DNA from: Nostoc sp. B(2019) | GTDB taxonomy: Bacteria; Cyanobacteriota; Cyanobacteriia; Cyanobacteriales; Nostocaceae | Assembly: GCF_010091925.1 (NCBI RefSeq) | Contig: NZ_WVID01000004.1 | Location: 62,001 to 126,000 of the forward strand | Length of the DNA: 64,000 nucleotides | Direction: 5' to 3' | Part shown: positions 1 through 7,582 of the stretch, piece by piece | How positions within the stretch are numbered: position 1 is the stretch's first letter | Layout: each line of letters opens with the position of its first letter | Notes under the pieces: generated by a model | What the model was told of the DNA's origin: nothing | Seen by the model: the letters and a program-made list of their open reading frames with translations, nothing else | Database searches by the model: none | Program-made: the position numbers and the translations under genes

Positions 1-36
1 AGCGCGACCCCAATAGCAGCATGTAGGGGTCGCGCT
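1..36. repeat. Perfect inverted repeat at left window edge
   Basis: AGCGCGACCCC at 1-11 is the exact reverse complement of 26-36, with a 14-nt loop. No T-run follows. It could be the terminator of a gene outside the window or one of the many palindromes of this element. It may extend beyond the window edge. Confidence 0.6.
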
Positions 37-157
37 TGACTGAAGCTATCTCCGTATTGAAGTTACGAGGGAGTGAGGACATTTAAGTGCAGGGGGAGAG
101 AAAGCCGGAAACCCCGGCTATGGTGCATGAAACAATCTCAGCGCTAGGGTTCCCTGG

Positions 158-192
158 CTAGCTCGTCTTTCGGAATCCGAAAGACGAGCTAG
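158..192. repeat. 35-bp perfect palindrome, possible terminator of the 611-237 transcript
   Basis: The arms 158-174 and 176-192 are exact reverse complements around one central base. The palindrome lies 45 bp beyond the stop of the minus-strand gene ending at 237. It has the same CTA...GGA-N-TCC...TAG plan as the 25-bp palindromes at 7629-7653 and 19206-19230. A second short inverted repeat (AGCCGG/CCGGCT) lies at about 103-120. Confidence 0.65.
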
Positions 193-236
193 ATAACTTT
201 TGTTACTGCATTACTGCATTGCTGTATTTGCCTTCC

Positions 237-611
237 TCATACTTCCATTGGATCTGCGCGCCCAATGCCGAGCGATCGCAGCTTGGCTTTGACATCTTCC
301 CAGTCTTGACCACAGTAGTAGTATCTTTTGTCCCGAACGTTAGCTAAATAGAATCCTGGTTTGCCACCACTTATCCGAAATAGTTCTGCTACAACGTTCA
401 TCCTGGTTAACCCGTTTTCTTTGAGGGTTGAGTCTAAATCAGTAGGAATGCCACGAGCATTGTAGAAAACTTCGCCGCCGTGGAAAAACCACTTAGTTCC
501 CTCGCGCTCGTAAATTTGAAGGTGGATGGGTGCGTGAATCTTAACCATAGCTCTAAAATAGTGATAGAAATTAATAGCCCCCAGAGGGGTAATCTGGAGG
601 CTATTAGACAT
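237..611 (-). CDS. Hypothetical protein, 124 aa
   Basis: I do not recognise a family. The protein is soluble and mixed alpha/beta, with no signal peptide or membrane segment, and it is rich in aromatic residues (FYHYF near residue 16, RYYYCG near 97). Its ATG shares one base with the stop of the upstream gene (TAATG), so the two are translationally coupled. Both should be transcribed from the minus-strand promoter at 901-929. A sequence resembling the GGTTAACC operators (402-414) lies inside the gene. It sits downstream of the terminase pair in phage-like DNA, so a phage accessory or regulatory role is possible, but nothing proves it. Confidence 0.65.
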   Translation of the reverse strand: MSNSLQITPLGAINFYHYFRAMVKIHAPIHLQIYEREGTKWFFHGGEVFYNARGIPTDLDSTLKENGLTRMNVVAELFRISGGKPGFYLANVRDKRYYYCGQDWEDVKAKLRSLGIGRADPMEV

Positions 612-802
612 TAGTCGTCAGAAGATTCGTCATCTTCCTCGCCATCCTCGTCCAAATGGTCGAGGATGTCGTCTGTGTACTTCACGTCAGTCCGATCGCC
701 TGTCTCGGTATCTTTTTCATACCAGACATCGCCCGTAACGTGTTCGTACTCTTTGCTTGGGTTGTATTCCCCATGTCCGTTACCGTCTTTTGATTGAGTC
801 AT
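611..802 (-). CDS. Small very acidic protein, 63 aa
   Basis: The protein is dominated by Asp and Glu, and its last 20 residues are almost wholly acidic. I chose the ATG at 802 because AGGAGG ends 8 nt upstream. A GTG at 811 overlaps that ribosome-binding site and is unlikely to be used. No domain is recognisable. The charge pattern recalls DNA-mimic or anti-repressor proteins of phages, but that is analogy only. It is the first gene behind the strong minus-strand promoter at 901-929, whose spacer is an operator, so it is probably tightly repressed. The 5' untranslated region holds a hairpin repeat (833-882). Confidence 0.6.
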   Translation of the reverse strand: MTQSKDGNGHGEYNPSKEYEHVTGDVWYEKDTETGDRTDVKYTDDILDHLDEDGEEDDESSDD

Positions 803-832
803 TTGCTTCACCTCCTGGCAAGGGGTAGTGTT

Positions 833-882
833 GTCTTGAAAACTCCCCCCAACGCGCTTAACCCGCGCAAGGGGGTTTTCGC
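833..882. repeat. Element-specific palindromic repeat, copy 1
   Basis: It has the family boundaries GTCTTGAAAA ... TTTTCGC. The outer arms ACTCCCCC/GGGGGTTTT and an inner GCGC pair form a long hairpin. It lies between the divergent promoters and the first minus-strand gene, in that gene's 5' untranslated region. Other copies are at 3041, 7583, 13445, 17515, 19061 and 19465. Confidence 0.65.
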
Positions 883-900
883 TTTGTCCCTTGCAAACCT

Positions 901-929
901 AGTATATCCCGGTTAACCGGGAATGTCAA
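901..929 (-). promoter_or_regulatory. Sigma70-type promoter for the 802-237 operon
   Basis: Read on the minus strand, it has TTGACA (929-924), a 17-nt spacer (923-907) and TATACT (906-901). The spacer is occupied by the palindromic operator at 907-922. Transcription would start near 894. Confidence 0.75.
907..922. promoter_or_regulatory. Operator O1 (perfect 16-bp palindrome)
   Basis: TCCCGGTTAACCGGGA is self-complementary. It sits exactly between the -35 and -10 boxes of the minus-strand promoter. Its centre is 63 bp, or six helical turns, from the centre of O2. The likely ligand is the ribbon-helix-helix protein encoded at 994-1209, which is an inference. Confidence 0.7.
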
Positions 930-932
930 TGA

Positions 933-961
933 TTGACAGAATTATTTTTCAGGATTATTAT
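933..961 (+). promoter_or_regulatory. Sigma70-type promoter for the 994 gene
   Basis: TTGACA (933-938), a 17-nt spacer and TATTAT (956-961). The start point would be near 968, the first base of operator O2. The -35 box is only 3 nt from the -35 box of the divergent promoter, so the two promoters are back to back. Confidence 0.75.
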
Positions 962-967
962 GGGGTT

Positions 968-987
968 ATCCCAGGTTAACCAGGAAT
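968..987. promoter_or_regulatory. Operator O2, covering the +1 region and ribosome-binding site
   Basis: An imperfect 20-bp palindrome with the same ATCCC...GGTTAACC...GGAAT framework as O1 and a central GGTTAACC. The AGGA that serves as ribosome-binding site for the ATG at 994 lies inside it, so a bound repressor would block its own gene. Confidence 0.65.
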
Positions 988-993
988 AGCAAC

Positions 994-1209
994 ATGAGTA
1001 ATCCAAAGCCTGTACAGACCGAAGGCTTTAAAGAGCAGCAGTTTAAAGTCTATGCAGAGGAATTGACGGAGCCGTTGTCCAAGAAAGTGACGGGAGTTAA
1101 GTTGCCGCAAAGTATTCATGATACGTTGCACGCACTTCCACAAGAAAAGAGAGTGAAATACCTACGGCGAATTATTTGTGAGGCAGTTAAGCGAGATTTG
1201 ATGAGTTAA
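994..1209 (+). CDS. Small ribbon-helix-helix-like DNA-binding protein, 71 aa
   Basis: Residues 33-70 fit a ribbon-helix-helix fold: a short strand (TGVKLP), then a helix (SIHDTLHAL), a turn and a second basic helix (KYLRRIICEAVKRDL). The N-terminal 30 residues are polar and probably flexible. The gene is expressed from the 933-961 promoter and translated from AGGA plus ATG. Its 3' end overlaps the terminase stop by 4 bp on the opposite strand. Position and size suggest an autoregulating phage repressor of the Arc/Mnt type that also represses the 802-237 genes. The fold is inferred from pattern, not alignment. Confidence 0.65.
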   Translation: MSNPKPVQTEGFKEQQFKVYAEELTEPLSKKVTGVKLPQSIHDTLHALPQEKRVKYLRRIICEAVKRDLMS

Positions 1210-2795
1210 TAATCCCGTAACCTCGACCCTACACGAGAACTCTTGCCTACACTTTCAAACTCAACCACTCCACCAGTGCCGTTGTACCCCAACACAGTCG
1301 CATCCCCAACGTTGGGCGAACGGTGCAGTCGGGCGGTGGTCTTTTTCTTATCCTCAACTTTAGTTTTACCTGTGGTGGTTTCCTCGTAGTAGGTTCCTGC
1401 AAGGTCTTCCATTAGCATTTCCTCAATCTCACCCAATGGCGCGATCGCAATCTCTTCATTTCTAAATCCTTCACGCAGCATCCAGTAATGTTCGGCTTTG
1501 AGGTTGGCGTAAAGGCTATTTTCATCCGCCGCTTCTCCCCAGTGCGTGCCATCACCAGGATAGTCACCTTCTAGCAATTTGGATAAAGCGCCACTACCAA
1601 CGCCAATGATGTCCACGTTGATCCGACCTGGTTTGGCATCCAGCACCTTTGCGCCTAATGCAGCTGCTCTACCAACATCCAAGCGATCGCCTTTGGTCGG
1701 TTGAACTCCGGCAGCATAAAGCACCGGGCCGCGCCACGATGCAGTAGCGTGATCGTCCCCACCGTCGCCTACATCTAACCCGTGTCGCCAGTGGTGGTGT
1801 TCTGCGGCAAAGTCCCATTTTTGCGGATCGGCATCGTAACGCGCACGGGCTTGCAGGAACCAGCTGCGTGGGACAATGGACTGCTCGCTGTCCACTGGGA
1901 ACATCCCCTCAACACGGGATTGCCAAAACGCCGAAGTTTCGCCCTTTTTCCTCCGAACGCTTTCAATCCACGAAATGGATACCGCACCGGGGATAATATC
2001 GCGTTGACACCAGTCAGGCCAGCACGATTGCTCTGTGACATCACCCGTTACTGAGTCGATGATTACCCGTGCTACTTCTGGCTTGAGCCTGTAGATGCCA
2101 TCAAGGCACTTTTGATAAGCCCAAGCAACATTGGGATGAGTCCAAGCAGCGATGCGGATGTGGTTTTTGGAGCAAGCCCTTTGAAATGGGCCACCGCTTT
2201 GAATTGGGTTGCCAATTCTGAGCATCCTATTTCTCGCGCCAGTGGCACAAGATTCAGCCCCGTTATCAATTTCCTCGGAGATGCCGCAGGCCTCATCCTC
2301 AATCACCAGCAGTAAATCATTATGAATTCCTTGGAAGGCATTGCTATTCCTGGGGGAGGCTGTAAAACCAAACCCGCGTGCCTGCTCATTCACACGGAGA
2401 AAAGTCATGCCCAATTCGCCGGGCAGCTTCAGCTTACCGTGAATGCGGCGGATTTCTGCCCACAGAATTTGTTCCACTTGGCGATCGGTAGGGGCTGTGG
2501 TGATTACTAGTCCGCCAACACACAAAATCCACCAAATACTTAATCTAGAAGCCAAATGCGATTTGCCGGCTCCATGACACGCCTGCACATTGGTTTCTCG
2601 ACTGTCTCTGACCGAGTTAGCGATTTCCTTTTGCTTCTCGGTTAACTTCTCTAAGAGTTCTTTTTCAATAAAACCTACTGGGTCATCAGCATACTTTAAC
2701 AAGTCGCCATTTTCTTCAGGTTGTATGCCCAAAGCGATCGCACACTCTTCGGCAAACTCCCTCCGGCGCTTATCGGCTACGCTTTCTTTTGGCAC
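1206..2795 (-). CDS. terL: Phage terminase large subunit (ATPase-nuclease)
   Basis: This is the DNA-packaging motor, which translocates DNA into the prohead with its N-terminal ATPase and cuts it with an RNase H-like nuclease. A Walker A motif, CHGAGKS, is visible near residue 75. A Walker B motif, LLLVIEDEA, follows near 165. A C-terminal nuclease region begins with HGLDVGDGGDD near residue 340, where acidic metal ligands are expected. The 529-aa length is normal for the family. The start overlaps the small-subunit gene by 19 bp, as in a terS-terL operon. Portal and capsid genes would be expected further left, outside the window. No frameshift is seen. Confidence 0.9.
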   Translation of the reverse strand: MPKESVADKRRREFAEECAIALGIQPEENGDLLKYADDPVGFIEKELLEKLTEKQKEIANSVRDSRETNVQACHGAGKSHLASRLSIWWILCVGGLVITTAPTDRQVEQILWAEIRRIHGKLKLPGELGMTFLRVNEQARGFGFTASPRNSNAFQGIHNDLLLVIEDEACGISEEIDNGAESCATGARNRMLRIGNPIQSGGPFQRACSKNHIRIAAWTHPNVAWAYQKCLDGIYRLKPEVARVIIDSVTGDVTEQSCWPDWCQRDIIPGAVSISWIESVRRKKGETSAFWQSRVEGMFPVDSEQSIVPRSWFLQARARYDADPQKWDFAAEHHHWRHGLDVGDGGDDHATASWRGPVLYAAGVQPTKGDRLDVGRAAALGAKVLDAKPGRINVDIIGVGSGALSKLLEGDYPGDGTHWGEAADENSLYANLKAEHYWMLREGFRNEEIAIAPLGEIEEMLMEDLAGTYYEETTTGKTKVEDKKKTTARLHRSPNVGDATVLGYNGTGGVVEFESVGKSSRVGSRLRDY

Positions 2796-3283
2796 TGGTC
2801 ATTCAAAGCGCGGATGAACTCAGTTGGTGAGATGCCAAGCGCGATCGCCATGTCAGCCAAATCAGCAGCAGTTTTAGGCACAAGCTTATTACGCAGTTCA
2901 ATCAATCGACACAACCCCGTGGCAATCCCACCAATACCGCGAGTGTCTTCCATTCCTCCTGAGAGGATAGCTGAGAGTGAAGCGATCGCAACGTCAATAA
3001 TTTCTACTTCATCAGTTTGAAGTTGCGGACGAGAACGGTTCTCTTGGAAAGTTCCGATCGCCGGCGTCCGGCGATCGGACTTTCCGCTTGTTGGAAGCGG
3101 TGGCAAGGAAGCACGAACAGGTTTAGGTTCAGCACCTTGACGCAAAGCTGCCCAACCTTCATCACTAGCTCGTTTCTCAACCGCCCGCTTAGAGATGCCA
3201 AATTTAAGCGCGATCGCCGCTAGCGATTCGGTTCCACTTACATAATCATCCTTTGCTTCCTTCCAAGTCTTAGAGTCAATCAC
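2777..3283 (-). CDS. terS: Phage terminase small subunit
   Basis: The small subunit recognises the packaging site. An N-terminal helix-turn-helix (ESLAAIALKFGISKRAVEKRA, near residues 19-39) is typical of terminase small subunits. The middle is a Pro-rich linker and the C-terminus is helical. The start is a GTG. A hairpin repeat (3041-3087) is inserted in frame and encodes the Ser-Gly-Lys to Phe-Gln part of the linker near residues 66-80, where an insertion is tolerable. It directly precedes and overlaps terL. The assignment rests on the HTH, the length and the operon position. Confidence 0.8.
   Translation of the reverse strand: MIDSKTWKEAKDDYVSGTESLAAIALKFGISKRAVEKRASDEGWAALRQGAEPKPVRASLPPLPTSGKSDRRTPAIGTFQENRSRPQLQTDEVEIIDVAIASLSAILSGGMEDTRGIGGIATGLCRLIELRNKLVPKTAADLADMAIALGISPTEFIRALNDQCQKKA
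3041..3087. repeat. Element-specific palindromic repeat, copy 2, inside terS
   Basis: Boundaries CTCTTGGAAA ... TTTCCGC. The arms 3046-3064 and 3068-3085 pair almost completely, with one bulged T and a 3-nt loop. It preserves the terS reading frame. Confidence 0.75.
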
Positions 3284-3424
3284 CGCATTTCCGTATTTTT
3301 TTTACCGCACCGTATTTCTCTACAGTTCCCTACTGATAAGCTCTGGCGGTAAAATGCGGCACTAATTTTAACGCAAAAATTTAAGTGTGCGATGTGGGGA
3401 GTGGGGGAGTAATCAGAACAGGGC

Positions 3425-3469
3425 TTGACACAGGTACATGAACCATCGAAAATGCTATTTCGATGGTTC
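3425..3469 (+). promoter_or_regulatory. Candidate promoter with 12-bp palindrome, upstream of the double-HTH gene
   Basis: TTGACA at 3425-3430 is followed 17 nt later by a weak GAAAAT. A perfect inverted repeat (GAACCATCGAAA, 3440-3451, with 3458-3469) overlaps the -10 position. It could be an operator or a leader hairpin. A direct repeat TCTTCGGGGG follows twice at 3469-3488. Confidence 0.4.
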
Positions 3470-4011
3470 TTCGGGGGTCTTCGGGGGTGGATAAAAAACA
3501 AGCAGCTCAGTTCCTTAGTGTGTCCACACGCACAATTGAGAACTATGCCAAGGAAGGCAGATTGAGCGTGGTTTACTTGCCAATCAAAAATGGTAGGCAA
3601 GCCGATTACAAAGAAGAGGAGCTTCAGCGCCTAAAGGAGGAGTTAGAAAGTCCTGTGCATCGCTCTATCATTGCTACGAACAGCCCCGAAAGAACCACTT
3701 CGGAACTATTCGAGTCTTTAACAACACTGCCCCAAGAGCGGGTAATGGAGTTGCTAGAAGCTTTAGCTAATTCACAGAGATTAGTAATGCTGTGGAATAA
3801 GCTGGTGTGGAATTTAGAAGAAGCAGCGATCGCCACTGGATATTCACGGTTTCATCTGCGCCAGGCGATCGCTGCCGGGGATTTGCGAGCGCAGAAGGTA
3901 GGTAGAGGGTGGAAGGTTCAGCCCCAGGACTTGCGAGAATATACTAATTGGTTATTTAAAGATGAAGATACAGCCCAAAATCGCAACCGAATGGCGGGAC
4001 TACAGAACTAA
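3463..4011 (+). CDS. Double helix-turn-helix (excisionase/MerR-like) regulator
   Basis: There are two winged-HTH-like segments. One near residues 8-50 (KKQAAQFLSVSTRTIENY, then RLSVVYLP) has the helix-turn-helix-plus-wing pattern of Xis/MerR-like helix_turn_helix_17 proteins. A second near 119-165 reads LEEAAIATGYSRFHLRQAI, then LRAQKVGRGWKV. The 3463 ATG is inside the palindrome at 3440-3469. A GTG at 3487, just before the first HTH, may be the true start. The gene is divergent from terS and near the integrase, which fits an excision or late-gene control role (inference). The next ORF starts inside its 3' end. Confidence 0.7.
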   Translation: MVLRGSSGVDKKQAAQFLSVSTRTIENYAKEGRLSVVYLPIKNGRQADYKEEELQRLKEELESPVHRSIIATNSPERTTSELFESLTTLPQERVMELLEALANSQRLVMLWNKLVWNLEEAAIATGYSRFHLRQAIAAGDLRAQKVGRGWKVQPQDLREYTNWLFKDEDTAQNRNRMAGLQN

Positions 4012-4207
4012 GGTACTTCCCCCCAATTGCTCTCGCATCCAGTTGCAGGAGACGAGAAGGGCGTTCTATGCCGGGGCAATAGCCATGTTGTCCATAATGC
4101 AAAAACTTGCAGGGGATGATTGGACAGAGGAAGAAGGCGCGATCGCCCTAGAGAAATTGATACAAGAGGGCGCGGATTTTTCCTTCCAAGTTGGGACGAG
4201 ATATTAG
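3962..4207 (+). CDS. Hypothetical small phage-type protein, 81 aa
   Basis: The start lies inside the 3' end of the regulator gene in another frame. No conserved domain is certain. The segment QETRRAFYAGAIAMLSIM resembles a motif in small proteins of phages and plasmids, recalled from memory and unverified. The rest is acidic and helical. It is probably co-transcribed with the genes on both sides. Confidence 0.55.
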   Translation: MKIQPKIATEWRDYRTKVLPPNCSRIQLQETRRAFYAGAIAMLSIMQKLAGDDWTEEEGAIALEKLIQEGADFSFQVGTRY

Positions 4208-4212
4208 TTGAG

Positions 4213-4569
4213 ATGGCAAGGAAAATAGCACCAAAGCTTGAAAAGTTGATCGCTATAGTTGCTAGGTCGGTCAACTTTGAATTAGAAGCTTTCTATGAAA
4301 AACAGTCAGTGTGGACGTGGTGCATTAACTTTTATTGGCAAATTCAAGAGCAGCCATGCTATTACAACTACATTACTCATGAAGTGCTTTTATGCGATTC
4401 TCGTCTTGAATCAATTGCTGATGTTATTTGCTGGGAAATAAGAGAAATCAGCCACAAGCAAAAACCCATAGGCGATACCACATGTAAATTCAATGCGCGA
4501 TCGCCCCTTATTCGTTGTGCTATCAATCCCAGCGGCCCGTGTGAGGGTTGCGGATACTACGAGGTTTAA
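4213..4569 (+). CDS. DUF6464-like cysteine-rich protein, 118 aa
   Basis: The C-terminal third carries a cysteine pattern, CKFNARSP, RCAINP and GPCEGCGYYE, that I associate with the cyanobacterial DUF6464 family. It probably binds a metal, but its function is unknown. I prefer the ATG at 4213, just after the preceding stop. The longer frame from 4120 would overlap the previous gene and encode a low-complexity Arg-rich tail. Its stop overlaps the oppositely oriented integrase stop by 4 bp, leaving no room for a terminator between convergent genes. Confidence 0.65.
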   Translation: MARKIAPKLEKLIAIVARSVNFELEAFYEKQSVWTWCINFYWQIQEQPCYYNYITHEVLLCDSRLESIADVICWEIREISHKQKPIGDTTCKFNARSPLIRCAINPSGPCEGCGYYEV

Positions 4570-5474
4570 AGCCCTAAATACTTGCTGCTAGAATCCTCTG
4601 GATTGCTCTCTAGATATACATTAGTCACACTAATATTGCTGTGTCCCAAAGTATCGCGTACCAAGTGAATGGGCGCTCCTTTTGTTAAGGAATGTTGCGC
4701 GTGTGCATGGCGCAACCAATGACAGCTGATATTGGGATCAAGATTGGCTTTTTGTACCGTTTCTTTAATAATCAAATGCACCATAGAACGGTCGATCGCT
4801 TTACCCCTGACCGACACGAACACCGACGCATCGCTTTTGGAATCAGCTTTTAGTGCCTCTACTTCCATCCAAACCGATAGCGGCACTAAGACCACTCGCT
4901 GCTTATCACCTTTACCCACAATTGAAACCTGTACCTCTCCAGAATCGCGTTCGGTGAAGTCGTGCCACTTCAAATTACAGACTTCACTCACCCGCATTCC
5001 GGTGGCATACAGGAGCTTGAGCAGGGCGCGATCGCGTGCCGACAATTCAGGGTGATTAATTAACTTCAGTACTTCAATTTGCTTGAGTATCCTGCCAGAT
5101 AAAAGGCGGGTTCCCTTGGGAATGCGAAGTGCGGCGGCAACATTGAACCGGGTGTAATTAAGCTTGGTGGCGAAGGTGAAGAGTGATTTGATGGCGTTGA
5201 GCTTGCGGCGGATAGAAGAGGGCTTTAAATCCTGCTCATCAAGATTAGTACTGTAAGCCTGCAATTCCTCCAACGTGACTTGTTGCAAGGGTTTGGCTAC
5301 AAACTCAAAAAAATTATCCACATCCCGCCGATAAGCTTCTTGAGTAGAGTTTGGGCGGTTGTGCAACCACATTTCTATGAGAGTTTGATCGGGATTTGAA
5401 GTGCTGAGTTTTCCCAAAAGACTTAAACCGAAGGTTACAACCCTAAACTTCCCAACCGTTAAAACCCTGAGCAA
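4566..5474 (-). CDS. Tyrosine recombinase/integrase (XerC/XerD-like)
   Basis: It catalyses site-specific strand exchange. An N-terminal SAM-like core-binding domain (residues about 30-115, STQEAYRRDVDNFF) is followed by the catalytic domain. The catalytic residues are visible: Arg in TGMRVSEVCNLKW, Lys in the KGDKQR beta turn, His-x-x-Arg in HWLRHAHAQ, His in LGHSNISVT and Tyr in NVYLE. The 302-aa length is normal. It is the only integrase in the window and probably acts at the tRNA-Val site, although that site (21124-21170) is 16 kb away at the other end. Integrase genes usually lie next to one att site, so it may be near the other end. Confidence 0.9.
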   Translation of the reverse strand: MLRVLTVGKFRVVTFGLSLLGKLSTSNPDQTLIEMWLHNRPNSTQEAYRRDVDNFFEFVAKPLQQVTLEELQAYSTNLDEQDLKPSSIRRKLNAIKSLFTFATKLNYTRFNVAAALRIPKGTRLLSGRILKQIEVLKLINHPELSARDRALLKLLYATGMRVSEVCNLKWHDFTERDSGEVQVSIVGKGDKQRVVLVPLSVWMEVEALKADSKSDASVFVSVRGKAIDRSMVHLIIKETVQKANLDPNISCHWLRHAHAQHSLTKGAPIHLVRDTLGHSNISVTNVYLESNPEDSSSKYLGL

Positions 5475-5661
5475 GCAGCCTCCTCGACATAAGTGCAGTT
5501 ATGCTGAGTAGCATGTATTTGGGAATATAGAGTATAATTTGCAACTTAAGACGATAAAGCACCATTAACACTCTTGGGATACTAGCGCCACTCCACTATG
5601 TGGCGCTTTCTTCGCTTTTCACCGGGAACCCTAGCGGGGTAGTAGTTTTCGCCCAAGACTC

Positions 5662-5937
5662 ATGACTTCGCCCCCAGCCCCAAAAGAATCTCGCCTGGGC
5701 AAGGGATACTCGTATCTTTTTGCAATCACCTTGACTGCCGTACTTGCTAGCCAGTCAGTTAATATTCAATTCAAATCCAATCGGGCGGGCGATTTTCAAA
5801 TCAGCATCGCTAGCCGCGAACTCAATACCCAAATTTTCTATCCTTGCGTAGGAATAATCGCCACTATATTGGGCTTACCTACAGACGCGATCGCTTTAGC
5901 TTTGGGGAAAATTTTGACTAACAGGGAGAGCGAGTGA
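5662..5937 (+). CDS. Small membrane protein, 91 aa
   Basis: A hydrophobic segment lies near residues 18-31 and a second near 59-83, joined by a polar stretch. The size and layout would fit a holin or other small phage membrane protein, but no motif proves it. The stop overlaps the downstream ATG/GTG region at 5934-5941, so translation of the next gene is coupled. The 187 bp upstream contain a GTATAAT that could be a -10 box near 5530. Confidence 0.5.
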   Translation: MTSPPAPKESRLGKGYSYLFAITLTAVLASQSVNIQFKSNRAGDFQISIASRELNTQIFYPCVGIIATILGLPTDAIALALGKILTNRESE

Positions 5938-5938
5938 T

Positions 5939-6556
5939 GTGGCAACCTGGCTCTCCCAACTACAGCGATGGATCGCTTCTTTTTTCCGTCCTAAGAAAAA
6001 GCGTCGTCGCAGTTCGCCACGAGTTCTCATGCGATGGGATAGAAACTTCACAGTTGTATTGCGAATCGAAAGAAATACGCCAGGGGGAGTTGCCACCTAC
6101 AGAATCACTTCACTCTATGGAGATTGTAGCTACCTCATCACCCTTGATTATCTCCCAGATATGCATTCAGAACTGGTTGGGGAGTTCAATGGAACCTCTA
6201 TCAGGCTGGGACACCTTGATTATCCGTCTAATCCTGCTACGCACCGCTTTGCAGTCTTTCGCCTCTTCGCCGACGGTAGTAGCCGCCCTATTGGCATCTG
6301 GGATGTGGATTTGGAGGGATCTTGCCAAAACTCATCACTTAGAGAACTCGCGCCAAAACGTGCTGTCAGGGGCGTGGCACTCCGAAGCCTTCAAATACTC
6401 CATGAAACCGTTACCCCAGAAAAAACTTGGCAGGCTCAGATGAATCGCATGGACTGGCTGGGATCTTTGCAAGAGAGAATTAGGGGCGAATTGTCGAACC
6501 CAAATCATAATTTGAAGACTTGCATAATCCTGGTTGAATCAATAAGGGAAATCTAG
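5939..6556 (+). CDS. Hypothetical protein, 205 aa
   Basis: The start is GTG, immediately after the preceding gene. An N-terminal amphipathic segment (WLSQLQRWIASFF) is followed by a very basic patch (PKKKRRR) and then a beta-rich domain (residues about 30-130). A peripheral membrane protein is conceivable. No family is recognised. A second frame (5934-6443, 169 codons) overlaps almost entirely. I favour the 205-aa frame because its composition is more protein-like and its beta-strand pattern is regular. Confidence 0.5.
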   Translation: MATWLSQLQRWIASFFRPKKKRRRSSPRVLMRWDRNFTVVLRIERNTPGGVATYRITSLYGDCSYLITLDYLPDMHSELVGEFNGTSIRLGHLDYPSNPATHRFAVFRLFADGSSRPIGIWDVDLEGSCQNSSLRELAPKRAVRGVALRSLQILHETVTPEKTWQAQMNRMDWLGSLQERIRGELSNPNHNLKTCIILVESIREI

Positions 6557-6618
6557 CCTAGTCCCGAAGCCTCCTGACTCCATGAAACTCCCCCATCTCC
6601 TTCTCGCGATCGCCATTA

Positions 6619-7482
6619 TTAGGCAGCAGCAAGCTGACCGTAAAGCCAACCGTGCAAAAAAGTCATCCCGTTAGGCAGCAGATACCCTGCTGAGCCGTCA
6701 AAGTTTTTTAGATCCTCAAACTCTGAGAGGATTCGCACCGCTTCATCCAATTCACAAATATCCAGTTGCGCTAAATCGTTCATGCCCTGCCACAACAGGG
6801 CATTTATTTGGGCAACGGTAGTACCCAGCACCATAGCCGCCACTTTAGGCTTTTTCCCTTCAAGGTAAACGAGGTTAATTGCTGGATTGTTCAGGGATGC
6901 GATCGCAAGAGTTAATTGCCTTAATATTTCATCAGTCCTATCCTGGGGCGCATTTTGCCCAACCAGGGTATCCCCCAAGGTCAAATCGTCTGTGTCATCA
7001 AGCTTAGAGTCGAGGCTCCAGATATACTTTTGATTCCTGGAAGCACCTATTGCTTCATCAATTTGGGCCTTGCTGATACCCAGAAAAAGCGCTACTTCTG
7101 CGTCACTGGGACGATGACCTAATTGGGCGGATAAATGTGATCGCGCCTTCTTAATCTTGGCACTCATCTCGTGCAATCCTCTGGAAATCCGCACAGGAGA
7201 AGCTTTGTCACGCAAAAAGTGCAGAATTTCGCCCTTGATGTAGGGTAGGGCAAAGGATGTGAAATATTTCTGATTAGGGTCGTAGCGCTCCACCGCTTTG
7301 ATTAACCCAAGTGTTGCTAATCCCAGTAAATCCTGGTAAGACTCTTGGCAATTACCCACCATATTATGGGCGACTTTCCTGGCTAATCCAATATTGAGTT
7401 CAACTAAATGGTTCCGTAGCGTACAACTGCGTGTCTCGTGATATAACCCAAATATCTCTTTCATCGCCCTTACCACAGCCAA
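6619..7482 (-). CDS. Sigma-70 family factor (SigB/SigF-type) carried by the element
   Basis: It is an RNA polymerase specificity subunit. Region 2 is clear: LNIGLARKVAHNM, YQDLLGLATLGLIKAVERYDP and FTSFALPYIKGEILHFLRD. Region 3 follows (PVRISRGLHEMSAKIKKA, with GHRPSDAEVALFLGIS). Region 4 is weak: the segment near residues 200-245 lacks an obvious HTH. The TTG at 7482 is followed by an ATG at 7464, and either may be used. No anti-sigma gene is next to it. Its job may be to redirect host polymerase to element promoters (inference). Confidence 0.85.
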   Translation of the reverse strand: MAVVRAMKEIFGLYHETRSCTLRNHLVELNIGLARKVAHNMVGNCQESYQDLLGLATLGLIKAVERYDPNQKYFTSFALPYIKGEILHFLRDKASPVRISRGLHEMSAKIKKARSHLSAQLGHRPSDAEVALFLGISKAQIDEAIGASRNQKYIWSLDSKLDDTDDLTLGDTLVGQNAPQDRTDEILRQLTLAIASLNNPAINLVYLEGKKPKVAAMVLGTTVAQINALLWQGMNDLAQLDICELDEAVRILSEFEDLKNFDGSAGYLLPNGMTFLHGWLYGQLAAA

Positions 7483-7582
7483 TAGTACCGTTATGGCGTA
7501 GCGATAAAGACATATTTAAGGATGTATATACTGAGATTACAAAATCTTTATATTAGGTTTGGTAGGGGGAAACACTGTATCT

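Noticed and set aside
1775-2817. Several long frames overlapping the terminase gene on both strands
   Set aside because: The terminase frame is 529 codons with clear motifs. The overlapping frames are shorter and carry no recognisable domain, so they are chance frames of GC-rich coding sequence.
5934-6443. Open frame of 169 codons overlapping the 205-aa gene at 5939-6556
   Set aside because: It lies almost entirely inside the longer frame, which has the better protein-like composition and continues further. Probably a shadow, although neither matches a known family.
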